Origin: Mycobacterium colombiense
GTDB taxonomy: Bacteria > Actinomycetota > Actinomycetes > Mycobacteriales > Mycobacteriaceae
Reading direction: 5' to 3'
Length of the DNA stretch: 64,000 nt
Assembly (NCBI RefSeq): GCF_001672755.1
Contig: NZ_LZKI01000010.1
Span: forward strand, 23,873 to 87,872
Positions within the stretch are counted from its first letter, which is position 1. Each line of letters opens with the position of its first letter. This document shows, piece after piece, positions 34,542 to 45,522 of this stretch. The translations under genes were made by a program, and so were the position numbers. The notes below the pieces were generated by a model. The model did not search any database. It was not told the DNA's origin and saw nothing but the letters and a program-made list of their open reading frames with translations.

Positions 34542-35345
34542 GTGACCAAGGCCGCCGAGCCGCTGACCCATCCCGCGTACGCCAAGTTGCGGCCGGTCAC
34601 CGAGACCGCGTCTGTCCTGCTGGCCGATAACCCCGGGCTGCTCACGCTCGAGGGCACCAACACCTGGGTGCTGCGCGGCCCGCGCAGCGACGAGCTGGTC
34701 ATCGTGGACCCCGGACCCGACGACGACGAGCACATCGCACGGGTGGCCGCGCTCGGCCGTATCGCCCTGGTCTTGATCAGCCACCGGCACAGCGATCACA
34801 CCGACGGCATCGACAAGCTGGTCGAGCGCACCGGCGCGACCGTCCGCTCGGCGGGCAGCGGTTTTCTGCGCGGCCTGGGCGGCGAGCTGACCGACGGCGA
34901 GGTGATCGATGCCGCCGGCCTCAAGATCAAGGTCATGGCGACCCCCGGCCACACCGCCGATTCGCTGTCCTTCCTGATAGACGACGCCGTGTTGACCGCC
35001 GACACCGTCCTGGGCCGCGGCACGGCAGTCCTCGACAAGGAGGACGGCAGCCTGACGGACTACCTGGAATCGCTGCGGCGGCTGCGCGGCCTGGGCCCGC
35101 GGACGGTGCTGCCCGGCCATGGCCCGGACCTGACCGATCTGGAAAGCGTCGCGCAGGGCTACCTCGAGCACCGGCGGGAGCGACTGGATCAGGTGCGATC
35201 GGCGGTGCGGGAGCTGGGGGAGGACGCCAGCGCCCGGCGGATCGTCGAGCACGTCTATGTCGACGTCGACGAGAAGCTGTGGGACGCCGCCGAGTGGTCG
35301 GTGCAGGTGCAGCTGAATCACCTGCGCTCGGAGCCGTCGGCGTAA
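34542..35345 (+). CDS. Metallo-beta-lactamase superfamily hydrolase (Rv3677c-type)
   Basis: A 267-residue MBL-fold protein. The metal motif is ISHRHSDHTDG, followed by ATPGHTADSLSFL and LPGHGPDL, with a C-terminal winged-helix-like tail similar to LACTB2 (RRIVEHVYVDVDEKLWDAAEW). LACTB2 relatives are RNases, so a nuclease role is possible. GTG start at 34542, just after the RidA stop. No signal peptide, so it is unlikely to be an exported beta-lactamase. Confidence 0.88.
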   Translation: MTKAAEPLTHPAYAKLRPVTETASVLLADNPGLLTLEGTNTWVLRGPRSDELVIVDPGPDDDEHIARVAALGRIALVLISHRHSDHTDGIDKLVERTGATVRSAGSGFLRGLGGELTDGEVIDAAGLKIKVMATPGHTADSLSFLIDDAVLTADTVLGRGTAVLDKEDGSLTDYLESLRRLRGLGPRTVLPGHGPDLTDLESVAQGYLEHRRERLDQVRSAVRELGEDASARRIVEHVYVDVDEKLWDAAEWSVQVQLNHLRSEPSA

Positions 35346-35491
35346 CTGCGTTCGCACAGGTCACTATCGCCCCACGGATCCCGGGTCGGGTGGGATACGG
35401 TGCTGCCGAAACTCGCTAGCGCCGGCGCTTGCGCGTTGTGAAGTCGCTTCATGGGACGCACGGCGGTGCCCATGTGACTGGTGCGGCAAAG

Positions 35492-35510
35492 GCCGGCCGA
35501 ACGGTCCGGC
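35492..35510 (-). terminator. Possible terminator after crp
   Basis: GCCGG and CCGGC (with inner CG/GG pairs) form a G+C-rich stem downstream of the crp stop; on the minus strand it is followed by CCTTT. The T-run is short, so efficiency is doubtful. The MBL gene converges on this spot from the other side. Confidence 0.35.
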
Positions 35511-35522
35511 GGGCCCGCGCTT

Positions 35523-36197
35523 TTACCGAGCTCGGCGCGCCAGCCGCTCGGAGTCCGAGATCAGCACGCTCTTGCCCTCCAGGCGGATCCAGCCGCGGTG
35601 GGCGAAGTCGGCCAGCGCCTTGTTCACCGTCTCGCGGGACGCCCCGACCAGCTGCGCGATCTCCTCCTGCGTCAGGTCGTGGGTGACCCGCATGGCGCCG
35701 CCCTCCTGGGTGCCGAACCGCTGGGCGAGCTGCAGCAGCTGCTTGGCCACCCGGCCGGGCACGTCGGTGAAGATCAGGTCGGCCAGGTTGTTGTTGGTGC
35801 GGCGCAGCCGTCGGGCCAGCACCCGCAGCAACTGCTCGGCGATCTCGGGACGATCGGCGATCCACGCGCGCAGCGCGTCGCGGTCCATGGACACCGCGCG
35901 CACCTCGGTGATGGTGGTGGCGCTGGACGTCCGCGGACCCGGGTCGAAGATCGACAGCTCGCCGAACATGTCCGAGGGGCCCATGATCGTCAGCAGGTTC
36001 TCGCGTCCGTCGGGCGAGCGGCGACCGATCTTCACCTTCCCCGAGACGATGATGTACAGCCGATCGCCGGGTTCCCCCTCGGCGAAGACCGTGTGTCCGC
36101 GGGGGAAGTCGACGGGTTGCAGCTGCTTGGTCAGCGCTGTGACTGCGCCGGGTTCAACCCCTTGGAAGATTCCTGCCCTTGCCAGGATCTCGTCCAC
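35523..36197 (-). CDS. crp: CRP/FNR-family cAMP-responsive transcription regulator
   Basis: 224 residues, the length of M. tuberculosis Crp (Rv3676). N-terminal cyclic-nucleotide domain with [20 protein letters not shown] and the phosphate-binding cassette [18 protein letters not shown]; long dimer helix; C-terminal helix-turn-helix [20 protein letters not shown]. It regulates starvation and virulence genes in M. tuberculosis. Start at 36197. Divergent nth and the small membrane-protein gene follow upstream. Confidence 0.95.
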   Translation of the reverse strand: MDEILARAGIFQGVEPGAVTALTKQLQPVDFPRGHTVFAEGEPGDRLYIIVSGKVKIGRRSPDGRENLLTIMGPSDMFGELSIFDPGPRTSSATTITEVRAVSMDRDALRAWIADRPEIAEQLLRVLARRLRRTNNNLADLIFTDVPGRVAKQLLQLAQRFGTQEGGAMRVTHDLTQEEIAQLVGASRETVNKALADFAHRGWIRLEGKSVLISDSERLARRAR

Positions 36198-36301
36198 GTT
36201 GCCTCTTCAACTTTCCCAAAAAATTAATGTGATACGGGCAGGCTAACCCCTTGCTCGCGTGACGAGTCTAGAGGAACGCCGTTGTGTCCAACGTGCCAAC
36301 G

Positions 36302-36697
36302 CTACACACGATTGGCGTGTCGAGGTGCCCTAAACTGCGGATTGACAGGCGAATGGCCGCGGATCCGGGTCGGCAAGGTCATCTCATCGCGGTCGACGAA
36401 GCTGACGGCAAACGACGGCGCGGCGTGACGCGGTCCGCCGCCGCGCCCGTTGGCCGGGGCCTCGGACAGCTGCGCAAGCTCGCGCCGATGCAGGTATTCC
36501 AACGCCTCGGGCATGCCCTCGGAGGCCAGCGTGTGCATGTCCACACCGCCGGCAAGCTCCAGGAATTCGTCGACGTCGGCCACCGCCAAGGCGCCTGGGG
36601 CGAGCTCGGACTCGAGCCGCCCAAGGCCCAGCGCCGCCAGCATCAGCAGCGCCGGAATACCGGCCACCAGCAACCACGACACACGAAGAGTAAACAT
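36302..36697 (-). CDS. Small membrane protein (Rv3675-type)
   Basis: A 131-residue protein with one N-terminal membrane helix (TLRVSWLLVAGIPALLMLAA) followed by a hydrophilic region with a Glu/Leu-rich helix (DVDEFLELAGGVDMHTLASEGMPEALEYLHRR). It matches Rv3675 by position between crp and nth and by size. Function unknown. It sits 104 bp upstream of crp on the same strand. Confidence 0.75.
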   Translation of the reverse strand: MFTLRVSWLLVAGIPALLMLAALGLGRLESELAPGALAVADVDEFLELAGGVDMHTLASEGMPEALEYLHRRELAQLSEAPANGRGGGPRHAAPSFAVSFVDRDEMTLPTRIRGHSPVNPQFRAPRHANRV

Positions 36698-36753
36698 CGC
36701 CTGGTGTCAACTCGGGGTCTCGGCGAGATCACGAAATCAGTACTCTGTCGTAG

Positions 36754-37551
36754 GTGACAGCGGCTAAGTCGTCCGGGCGTTCGAAATCGACTCCGGCCTC
36801 GCCCGGCGGCGGCGATGCCCGACGCTGGTCCGAGGAAACTCGAGTCGGCCTGGTGCGGCGGGCGCGGCGCATGAATCGTGCTCTGGCACAAGCATTTCCG
36901 GACGCTCACTGCGAGCTGGACTTCACCACGCCGCTCGAATTGACGGTCGCCACAATCCTTTCGGCGCAGAGCACCGATAAGCGGGTCAATCTGACGACAC
37001 CGGCACTGTTCAAGCGGTACCCGTCGGCGCTGGATTACGCCCAGGCGGACCGCGCCGAGCTGGAAAACCTGATCCGGCCGACCGGGTTCTTCCGCAACAA
37101 GGCTTCCTCGCTGATCGGTCTGGGGCAGGCCCTGGTCGAACGCTTCGACGGCGACGTGCCGTCGACCATGGCCGAATTGGTCACCCTGCCCGGGGTCGGA
37201 CGCAAGACGGCCAACGTCATTCTGGGAAACGCCTTCGGCGTCCCCGGCATCACGGTCGACACCCATTTCACGCGGCTGGTGCACCGGTGGCGATGGACCG
37301 AGGACAAGGATGCGGTCAAGATCGAGCACTCCGTCGGTGAGCTCATCGAACGCGGTGAGTGGACCATGCTGAGCCACCGGGTGATCTTCCACGGCCGCCG
37401 GGTCTGCCACGCGCGCAAACCGGCATGCGGCGTCTGCCTGATCGCCAAAGACTGCCCCTCTTTCGGCCTCGGCCCCACCGAACCGGCGTTGGCCGCTCCC
37501 CTGGTGAAGGGCCCGGAAACCGAGCACCTGCTCGCGCTGGCCGGGCTGTAA
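36754..37551 (+). CDS. nth: Endonuclease III (DNA glycosylase/AP lyase)
   Basis: A 265-residue base-excision repair enzyme for oxidised pyrimidines. The helix-hairpin-helix is [16 protein letters not shown], with the catalytic Lys in GRKTA, the catalytic Asp is in [10 protein letters not shown], and the C-terminal [4Fe-4S] ligands are [20 protein letters not shown] start at 36754. First of a plus-strand run with the thioredoxin-like, NUDIX and marP genes. Confidence 0.96.
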   Translation: MTAAKSSGRSKSTPASPGGGDARRWSEETRVGLVRRARRMNRALAQAFPDAHCELDFTTPLELTVATILSAQSTDKRVNLTTPALFKRYPSALDYAQADRAELENLIRPTGFFRNKASSLIGLGQALVERFDGDVPSTMAELVTLPGVGRKTANVILGNAFGVPGITVDTHFTRLVHRWRWTEDKDAVKIEHSVGELIERGEWTMLSHRVIFHGRRVCHARKPACGVCLIAKDCPSFGLGPTEPALAAPLVKGPETEHLLALAGL

Positions 37552-37582
37552 GCCGGCCCGCGACCGACGCGCAGGGACCGCA

Positions 37583-38239
37583 ATGCCGACGTTGACCCGG
37601 AAGGCTCGCTGGCACATCGCGATTCTGGCGGTGGTCGCGGCGCTGATCGTGGCGCTGGTCGCCCAGCTGCGCGACGACTCCGCCTCGACGCCGAGGCCCG
37701 CGAGCGATCAGCCGGCGGCCGACCGGGAACACCGCGACGCCGACACGGCCGCCGCGTTGGCAGGTCCGCGGCAGCGCGCCGACCTGCCGCCATGCCCCGG
37801 CGCCGGAACTGGCGACGGTCCCGCCGCGCTGCGCGGGGTGACGGCCGACTGCGCCGCCGACGGCTCCCTGGTCGACGTCGCCCGCGCGCTGGCCGGGCGC
37901 CGGGTGGTCCTCAACCTGTGGGCATATTGGTGCGCGCCGTGCGCGGCCGAACTGCCCGCGATGGCCGAGTATCAACGTCGGGCCGGTTCGGACGTGACGG
38001 TGGTGACGGTGCATCAAGACGAGAACGAGACCGCGGCGCTGCTGCGGCTGGCCGAGCTCGGGGTGCGGCTGCCGACCCTGCAGGACGGTCGTCGCCGGGT
38101 CGCAGCCGCGCTGCGGGTGGTAAATGTGATGCCCGCGACGGTGGTCCTGCGGCCGGACGGTAGCGTTGCCCAAACGCTGCCACGAGCTTTCACCACTGCC
38201 GATGAGATCGCGGCCGCGATCGGCAACGACAGGGGATAA
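37583..38239 (+). CDS. Membrane-anchored thioredoxin-like protein (TlpA type, Rv3673c)
   Basis: A 218-residue protein with an N-terminal signal-anchor (HIAILAVVAALIVALVAQL) and an extracytoplasmic thioredoxin fold with the redox motif LWAYWCAPCAAELP and the cis-Pro loop NVMPATVVLR. Two extra cysteines occur before the domain. A role in reducing or forming disulfides outside the membrane is expected, and MarP encoded two genes later contains a disulfide-linked protease domain. Confidence 0.88.
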   Translation: MPTLTRKARWHIAILAVVAALIVALVAQLRDDSASTPRPASDQPAADREHRDADTAAALAGPRQRADLPPCPGAGTGDGPAALRGVTADCAADGSLVDVARALAGRRVVLNLWAYWCAPCAAELPAMAEYQRRAGSDVTVVTVHQDENETAALLRLAELGVRLPTLQDGRRRVAAALRVVNVMPATVVLRPDGSVAQTLPRAFTTADEIAAAIGNDRG

Positions 38240-38268
38240 GCGGAAAAATTGAACCGACTGGAGGGGCC

Positions 38269-39084
38269 GTGAGTGCTGGGGGTTCGCCCCTGCGGAGTGG
38301 GGACCCCGCCCCCGCGCGCGGGTCCGTTCCGCTGAGGCCTGACGCCTGCCCGCCCTGGCTGCGTCCGCTTGTCGACCACGTCGACGACGTTCCCGACGCG
38401 GCCCGGCGCCGGCTGCCGGCCGACGTACTGGCGATGATCACCACCAAGGCCGCGTCGGCGGTGGCGACCCTGCGCGGCGCGAGCCGCGAAGCCGCCGTGC
38501 TGGTGTTGTTCTCCGGCCCCGAATCCGGCGCACCCGACGGCGGTTTTCCCGACGAGGCCGACCTGCTGGTCACCGTGCGGGCATCGACCCTGCGCCACCA
38601 CGCCGGCCAGGCGGCGTTTCCCGGCGGTGCCGCCGATCCCACCGACGACGGCCCGATCGATACCGCGCTGCGCGAGGCCCGCGAGGAAACCGGCATCGAT
38701 GTCAGCAGGCTGTCCCCCTTGGCGACGATGGAAAAGATGTTCATCGCGCCGTCGCAGTTCCACGTCGTCCCGGTGCTGGCCTACTCGCCGGATCCCGGCC
38801 CGGTGGCCGTCGTCAACGAGGCCGAAACGGCAATCGTCGCGCGAGTTCCGGTGCGCGCCTTCATCAATCCGGACAACCGGCTGATGGTGTACCGCGGCGA
38901 TCTCGGCCGCCGATGGGCCGGCCCCGCGTTTCTGCTCAACGAGATGCTGGTCTGGGGATTCACCGGCCAGGTGATTTCTGCGTTGCTGGACGTCGCCGGC
39001 TGGGCCCAGCCGTGGGATACCACCGACGAGCGGGAATTGGACGCGGCGATGGCGCTGGTCGGCGACGGGGGCGAATCTCGATGA
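38269..39084 (+). CDS. NUDIX hydrolase (probable CoA pyrophosphatase, Rv3672c-type)
   Basis: A 271-residue NUDIX protein. The NUDIX box spans GGAADPTDDGPIDTALREAR plus EETGID, preceded by HAGQAAFPGG as in CoA/acyl-CoA pyrophosphatases (NudL type). GTG start at 38269. Its stop overlaps the marP ATG as ATGA, so the two are coupled. The substrate assignment rests on the upstream motif only. Confidence 0.88.
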   Translation: MSAGGSPLRSGDPAPARGSVPLRPDACPPWLRPLVDHVDDVPDAARRRLPADVLAMITTKAASAVATLRGASREAAVLVLFSGPESGAPDGGFPDEADLLVTVRASTLRHHAGQAAFPGGAADPTDDGPIDTALREAREETGIDVSRLSPLATMEKMFIAPSQFHVVPVLAYSPDPGPVAVVNEAETAIVARVPVRAFINPDNRLMVYRGDLGRRWAGPAFLLNEMLVWGFTGQVISALLDVAGWAQPWDTTDERELDAAMALVGDGGESR

Positions 39085-40283
39085 ATTCCATGAGCCCGTC
39101 GCAGTGGCTGGACGTCGCCGTCCTGGCGGTCGCCTTCATCGCGGCGATCTCGGGCTGGCGGTCGGGCGCGCTGGGCTCGTTGCTCTCGTTCGTCGGCGTG
39201 TTGCTCGGTGCTATTGCGGGTGTACTGCTGGCGCCCCACCTGGTCAGCCACATCGCGGCCCCGCGGGCGAAATTGTTTGCCGCACTGTTTTTGATCCTGG
39301 CGCTGGTCGTCATCGGCGAGGTCGCAGGTGTGGTGTTGGGACGCGCCGTGCGGGGTGCGATCCGCAGCCGTTTGATCCGAACGGTCGACTCGGTCATCGG
39401 GGTGGCGGTCCAGCTGGTCGTGGTGCTGACCGCGGCGTGGTTGTTGGCGACGCCGCTGACCCAGTCAAAGGACCAGCCGGAACTGGCCGCCGCGGTCCGC
39501 GGTTCGCGAGTGTTGGCTCAGGTCAACGACGTAGCGCCGCCCTGGCTCAAGACGGTACCCAAGCGGCTGTCCGCGCTGCTGAACACCTCCGGCCTGCCCG
39601 CGGTGCTGGAACCGTTCAGCCGCACCCCGGTCATTCCCGTCGCCTCACCCGATCCCGAGCTGGCCGGCAACCCGGTGGTGCAGGCCACCGCGCCCAGCGT
39701 GGTCAAGGTGCGCAGCCTGGCCCCCAGCTGCCAGAAAGTGTTGGAGGGCAGCGGATTCGTGATCGCGCCCGACCGGGTGATGACCAACGCGCACGTGGTG
39801 GCCGGATCCAACAGCGTGCAGATCTACGCCAGTGGCAGTCCGCTGGACGCCACGGTGGTGTCGTACGATCCGGCCGTCGACATCGCGATCCTGGCCGTGC
39901 CCAATTTGCCGCCGCCCCCACTGGCTTTCGCGCAGGGCGACGCGAAAACCGGTGCCAGCGTGGTAGTCCTGGGTTATCCCGGTGGCGGAAACTTCACCGC
40001 AACCCCGGCCAGGATTCGCGAGCTGATCAAGCTGAGCGGGCCCGACATCTACCGGGATCCGGCCCCGGTCACCCGCGACGTCTACACCATCAGAGCCAGT
40101 GTGGAGCAAGGCAATTCGGGTGGGCCGTTGATCGACCTCGACGGTCACGTGCTCGGTGTGGTGTTCGGCGCGGCGGTCGACGATCCCGACACCGGGTTCG
40201 TGTTGACCGCCGACGAGGTGGCCAGTCAGCTCTCCAGGATCGGTGACACCCAGCTGGTGGGCACCGGCTCCTGCGTCGGCTGA
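39081..40283 (+). CDS. marP: MarP, membrane serine protease for acid resistance
   Basis: 400 residues: four N-terminal membrane helices of the CvpA type (about 8-30, 35-55, 65-85 and 105-130), then an extracytoplasmic chymotrypsin-like protease. The triad is His in TNAHVVAG, Asp in DPAVDIAIL and Ser in EQGNSGGPL. Cysteines in APSCQKV and near the end in GTGSCVG correspond to the disulfide known in M. tuberculosis MarP (Rv3671c), needed for pH homeostasis and processing of the RipA hydrolase. ATG at 39081. Confidence 0.95.
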   Translation: MNSMSPSQWLDVAVLAVAFIAAISGWRSGALGSLLSFVGVLLGAIAGVLLAPHLVSHIAAPRAKLFAALFLILALVVIGEVAGVVLGRAVRGAIRSRLIRTVDSVIGVAVQLVVVLTAAWLLATPLTQSKDQPELAAAVRGSRVLAQVNDVAPPWLKTVPKRLSALLNTSGLPAVLEPFSRTPVIPVASPDPELAGNPVVQATAPSVVKVRSLAPSCQKVLEGSGFVIAPDRVMTNAHVVAGSNSVQIYASGSPLDATVVSYDPAVDIAILAVPNLPPPPLAFAQGDAKTGASVVVLGYPGGGNFTATPARIRELIKLSGPDIYRDPAPVTRDVYTIRASVEQGNSGGPLIDLDGHVLGVVFGAAVDDPDTGFVLTADEVASQLSRIGDTQLVGTGSCVG

Positions 40284-40293
40284 ACCGGCGCGC

Positions 40294-41253
40294 TTATCTG
40301 GCTCGGGTCAGGTGCACCTGTTCGAGGAACTTCGTCAGGTGCCGGTTGATTTCGTCGGGGGCCTCTTCATGGCTGAAATGCCCTGCGCCCGCGATGGATA
40401 CGTAGCGGCCCTGCGGCGCGTAGCGCCGGGTACGGTCGACGGGGTCGGCCAGCACGTACGGATCCGCCTCGCCGCGCAGGTGTAACAGCGGCACGCTGAG
40501 TTGCCGGCTCATCGACTTCATGAAGCGCCGGCCCTCGTCGCGCAGCTGGCTGCGCGCCGCCCAGCGCTGGTACTCGAGTGCGCTGTGCGCGGCCGCCGGG
40601 ATCTGAATCGCCGTCCGCAGGTGGCCGATGGTTTCGGAGAAGTCTTCGGAGGCAAGCCATTTGCCGCAGCTGCGACTGCGGACCAGGCGCTCGATCTCGG
40701 CGCCGTCGTCCCGGGTCAGTACGCGCTCGGGCCACAACGGTAGTTGGTATTGCAGCAGCGTCGGCAACAGCGCGTAACCCTGGTCGCGTCGCGTCAACGT
40801 GGATCGCCGCAACGCCGCCGGGTGCGGCGAGCTGATCAGCGCGATCGCCGACACCAGCCGCGGATGCAGCAAGGCGGTGGCCCAGCACGCCAGCCCGCCG
40901 TCGGCGTGGCCCACCAAGGTGGCCGAGGAGTGCCCCAGCGCCCGAATGAGTCCGGCGGTGTCGCCGGACATCGTCCAGCCGTCGTAGCCGCGGGGCGGCT
41001 TATCGCTGCCGCCGTAGCCGCGCAGGTCGACGGCGACCACTCGCGCGCCGCGCAGTCCGCGCAGTTGATGACGCCAGGACCACCAGAATGATCCGAAACC
41101 GTGCAGCAGCATCACCAGCGGGCGCGCCGTCGCGGGCGGGCCGTCGGCGTCGCTCAGCGCCTCGACCACGTGGAAGCGGATGCCATTGGCGTGCACATCG
41201 AGATGGCGCCACGGCCCCTCGATGCGGGTTACCGACGGATCCGGCGGCGCCAT
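40294..41253 (-). CDS. ephE: EphE-like alpha/beta hydrolase (putative epoxide hydrolase)
   Basis: A 319-residue alpha/beta hydrolase corresponding to Rv3670. Oxyanion region MLLHGFGSFWWSWRHQL; nucleophile elbow LVGHADGGLACW with Asp as nucleophile, as in epoxide hydrolases and dehalogenases; RGYGGSDKPPRG; late catalytic His in GAGHFSHEEAPDE. The Asp nucleophile favours epoxide hydrolase, but the physiological epoxide is unknown. Abuts the phage-holin-like gene on the same strand. Confidence 0.87.
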   Translation of the reverse strand: MAPPDPSVTRIEGPWRHLDVHANGIRFHVVEALSDADGPPATARPLVMLLHGFGSFWWSWRHQLRGLRGARVVAVDLRGYGGSDKPPRGYDGWTMSGDTAGLIRALGHSSATLVGHADGGLACWATALLHPRLVSAIALISSPHPAALRRSTLTRRDQGYALLPTLLQYQLPLWPERVLTRDDGAEIERLVRSRSCGKWLASEDFSETIGHLRTAIQIPAAAHSALEYQRWAARSQLRDEGRRFMKSMSRQLSVPLLHLRGEADPYVLADPVDRTRRYAPQGRYVSIAGAGHFSHEEAPDEINRHLTKFLEQVHLTRAR

Positions 41254-41796
41254 CTACCAACCCGATGGATCGCCGGCAGCGCCGTTACCGGGCTTCGCGT
41301 GCCTGGCTTGGGGCTCGGGGAGCGCCTTCGCGCCGCCGGGGGCCTTGTCGTGGCCCGGCGTCAGCGCGCTGCGCGTCTCCTTGACCGATTCGATCGTCTC
41401 GCGCGGCCCCCGGATCCGGCGCACCTTGAGGAAGCCGAACAGGGCCAGCACGGCGCCGACTACCACCATGATCCCGAACACGATCAGGAACGACACCCAG
41501 CGCCACAGCCAGGTGTCCAGCAGCTCGGCGAGGAAGAAGAAGAAAAAGAAGGTGGAGTAGAACAGCACCACCAGCGCCGCGATGAAGAAGACGCTGCCGG
41601 TGAGACCCTTTTTGACGTCCCGGGTAATTTCGGCGCGGGCCAGTTCGACTTCGGCGCGCACCAGCGTGGACACCTGGGTGGTCGCGTCTTTGATCAGATC
41701 ACCGATCGACGGCTCGGCAGGTTTGGCATGCGGGTCGGTCAACGGAATCGTGGTCAGGGTGCTGGGCACACCGTTCTTGCCATCGGCTTTGCTCAC
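41254..41796 (-). CDS. Phage-holin-superfamily-like membrane protein (Rv3669-type)
   Basis: A 180-residue protein with an amphipathic N-terminal helix (IGDLIKDATTQVSTLVRAEVELAR) typical of actinobacterial holin-like DUF1469 proteins, then two membrane helices (VFFIAALVVLFYSTFFFFFF and WVSFLIVFGIMVVVGAVLAL) and a basic tail. The role is unknown; despite the family name there is no phage context. It ends next to the ephE start and is probably co-transcribed with it. Confidence 0.82.
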   Translation of the reverse strand: MSKADGKNGVPSTLTTIPLTDPHAKPAEPSIGDLIKDATTQVSTLVRAEVELARAEITRDVKKGLTGSVFFIAALVVLFYSTFFFFFFLAELLDTWLWRWVSFLIVFGIMVVVGAVLALFGFLKVRRIRGPRETIESVKETRSALTPGHDKAPGGAKALPEPQARHAKPGNGAAGDPSGW

Positions 41797-42058
41797 GGAC
41801 GGTCCTCTTTCGTCGTCACCCGGCTCGCTGTCGTCGCGGTTTATGTTGCCATGTGGCGCCTGGGCAGGAGAAGCCAGACGAGGCGGGTACGAGCACCGCG
41901 CCGCAGGTTCGAGCGCTCGACGGCCAGTTCCGTTCGGCCAGAAGGCGGTCGGCGACGACGCCGGGCCAAGGCGCTTTCAGAGCGCGAACATCACATCCCG
42001 GCCGATTACACTCGGCCAAGCCGGTCGCGATGTCCGGCCTACCGATAGGAGTGGGGCT

Positions 42059-42757
42059 GTGCGGAGGGCGCACCGATGCTTCCTGGTGGCGATTGTCGCC
42101 CTGCTCGTGGCCGCGATGGGTTCGTTTGCCCGCGCCGCCGCCGCTGACGTCCGGATCCCGATGGGCGGTGGGGCGGGCATCGTCATCAACGGCGACACGA
42201 TGTGCACCCTGACCACCATCGGCGGTGATGCCGCAGGCGAGCTGATCGGCTTCACCTCCGCGCACTGCGGCGGCCCCGGAGCGCAGGTGGCGGCCGAGGG
42301 CGCCGAGAACGCGGGCGTACTGGGCACCATGGTTTCGGGCAACGACAATCTGGACTACGCGGTGATCAAGTTCGACCCGACCAAGGTGACACCGGTGGCC
42401 AACTACAACGGTTTCGTGATCAACGGCATCGGACCGGACCCGGCCTTCGGCCAGATCGCCTGCAAACAGGGCAGAACGACAGGCAATTCGTGCGGCGTCA
42501 CCTGGGGACCGGGGCAGGATCCGGGCACGATCGTCATGCAGGTCTGCGGCCAGCCGGGTGACTCCGGGGCGCCGGTCACCGTCAACAACCTGCTGGTCGG
42601 CATGATTCACGGCGCATTCAGTGACAACCTGCCGACGTGCATCATCAAGTACATTCCGCTGCACACCCCGGCGGTGGTGATGTCGTTCAACGCCGCCCTC
42701 GCCGACATCAACGCAAAACACCGGCCGGGTGCGGGGTTCAGCCCGCTGCCGGGCTGA
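42059..42757 (+). CDS. Secreted chymotrypsin-like serine protease (Rv3668c-type)
   Basis: 232 residues from the GTG at 42059, the length of Rv3668c. A signal peptide (CFLVAIVALLVAAMGSFARAAA) with an Ala-x-Ala cleavage region precedes a compact S1-type domain: His in TSAHCGGPG, Asp in DNLDYAVIKF, Ser in GQPGDSGAPV, with paired cysteines. The earlier open frame to 41582 lacks protein character. Convergent with acs. Confidence 0.88.
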   Translation: MRRAHRCFLVAIVALLVAAMGSFARAAAADVRIPMGGGAGIVINGDTMCTLTTIGGDAAGELIGFTSAHCGGPGAQVAAEGAENAGVLGTMVSGNDNLDYAVIKFDPTKVTPVANYNGFVINGIGPDPAFGQIACKQGRTTGNSCGVTWGPGQDPGTIVMQVCGQPGDSGAPVTVNNLLVGMIHGAFSDNLPTCIIKYIPLHTPAVVMSFNAALADINAKHRPGAGFSPLPG

Positions 42758-42766
42758 CCGGTGCGA

Positions 42767-44719
<1,953 letters not shown>

Positions 44720-44853
44720 TGGGTTCTCCTGTGTCGAGACTGCGCCGTTCGGTGGCCGACTGCGAGCCTAGCCGTGTGAGGTGTAGCTGTGCGAGTGGTG
44801 GGCTCGCGCGAATCCGGGGTCAAAGTGTGCCCTGATGTCGGATAATCACCCGT

Positions 44854-45396
44854 GTGCCGGGTCATGGGCGGGGCATCCGCCGACTAATCCCCAGCTTTGC
44901 CGGGGCCGCAACGATTTACGCGGCGGCCACCACGCTGGGGTGGCCCGCATCGGCCATGCCTGCCGACAACGCCGACGCGCCGACGCCGTGCTGGTCAGAC
45001 CAGATCGCCGTCACCGCCTCGCCCGCCGAGGCCGCCGTGGGGCATCGCGCGCTCACCCTGATGTTCAGCCTCGCCGGTGGCGCCGACCCGTGCACGCTGA
45101 CCGGATACGCCGGGGTCGACTCGGGTGCGGGGGGACCGCTGATTCACGCCCAGCCCACGCTGCGCGGATACATGGGCGGCCTGCAGACCGGGGTCAATGA
45201 GCCGCCGACGGTCATCCTGTCGATATCGACGCAGGGGCAGGCCATCGTCGAGGGCATGGCCGTCGAGGCCGACGGCAAGCCGTGCCCCACCTATACCGAC
45301 CTGGTCGTCAATCCGCCGGACACCACCGATGTGGTGACCGTGTCCGCGACCATCGACGCCTGCGCGCTCCAGGTGCACCCGATCACCGCGGTCTGA
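44854..45396 (+). CDS. Secreted DUF4232-family protein
   Basis: A 180-residue exported protein. An N-terminal hydrophobic segment (PSFAGAATIYAAATTLGWPASA) serves as signal, then a beta-rich DUF4232 domain with cysteines in PCWSDQIAV, PCTLTGYAGVD, PCPTYTDL and DACALQVHP, consistent with two disulfides. GTG at 44854 or 44852 starts it. It has no obvious counterpart between acs and dppA in M. tuberculosis, so it is a lineage-specific gene in this block. Function unknown. Confidence 0.78.
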   Translation: MPGHGRGIRRLIPSFAGAATIYAAATTLGWPASAMPADNADAPTPCWSDQIAVTASPAEAAVGHRALTLMFSLAGGADPCTLTGYAGVDSGAGGPLIHAQPTLRGYMGGLQTGVNEPPTVILSISTQGQAIVEGMAVEADGKPCPTYTDLVVNPPDTTDVVTVSATIDACALQVHPITAV

Positions 45397-45522
45397 GCGA
45401 CGTCAATCGGCTCTGAGCAGGCGGTAGACCCGCGCGGGGACGGGGTAGCCAACTAGATCGAATGCTCCCGTTTGCCGTCGGGCTGCTCTCCGAGGCGACT
45501 TCAGGCCCTAGGGTCGGGTGTC

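Noticed and set aside
36198..36301. CRP autoregulatory site upstream of crp
   Set aside because: TGTGA is present near 36230 but no paired TCACA half-site at the right spacing.
41254..41796. Prophage remnant indicated by a holin-like protein
   Set aside because: No integrase, capsid or lysin nearby; the gene is part of conserved mycobacterial order (Rv3669).
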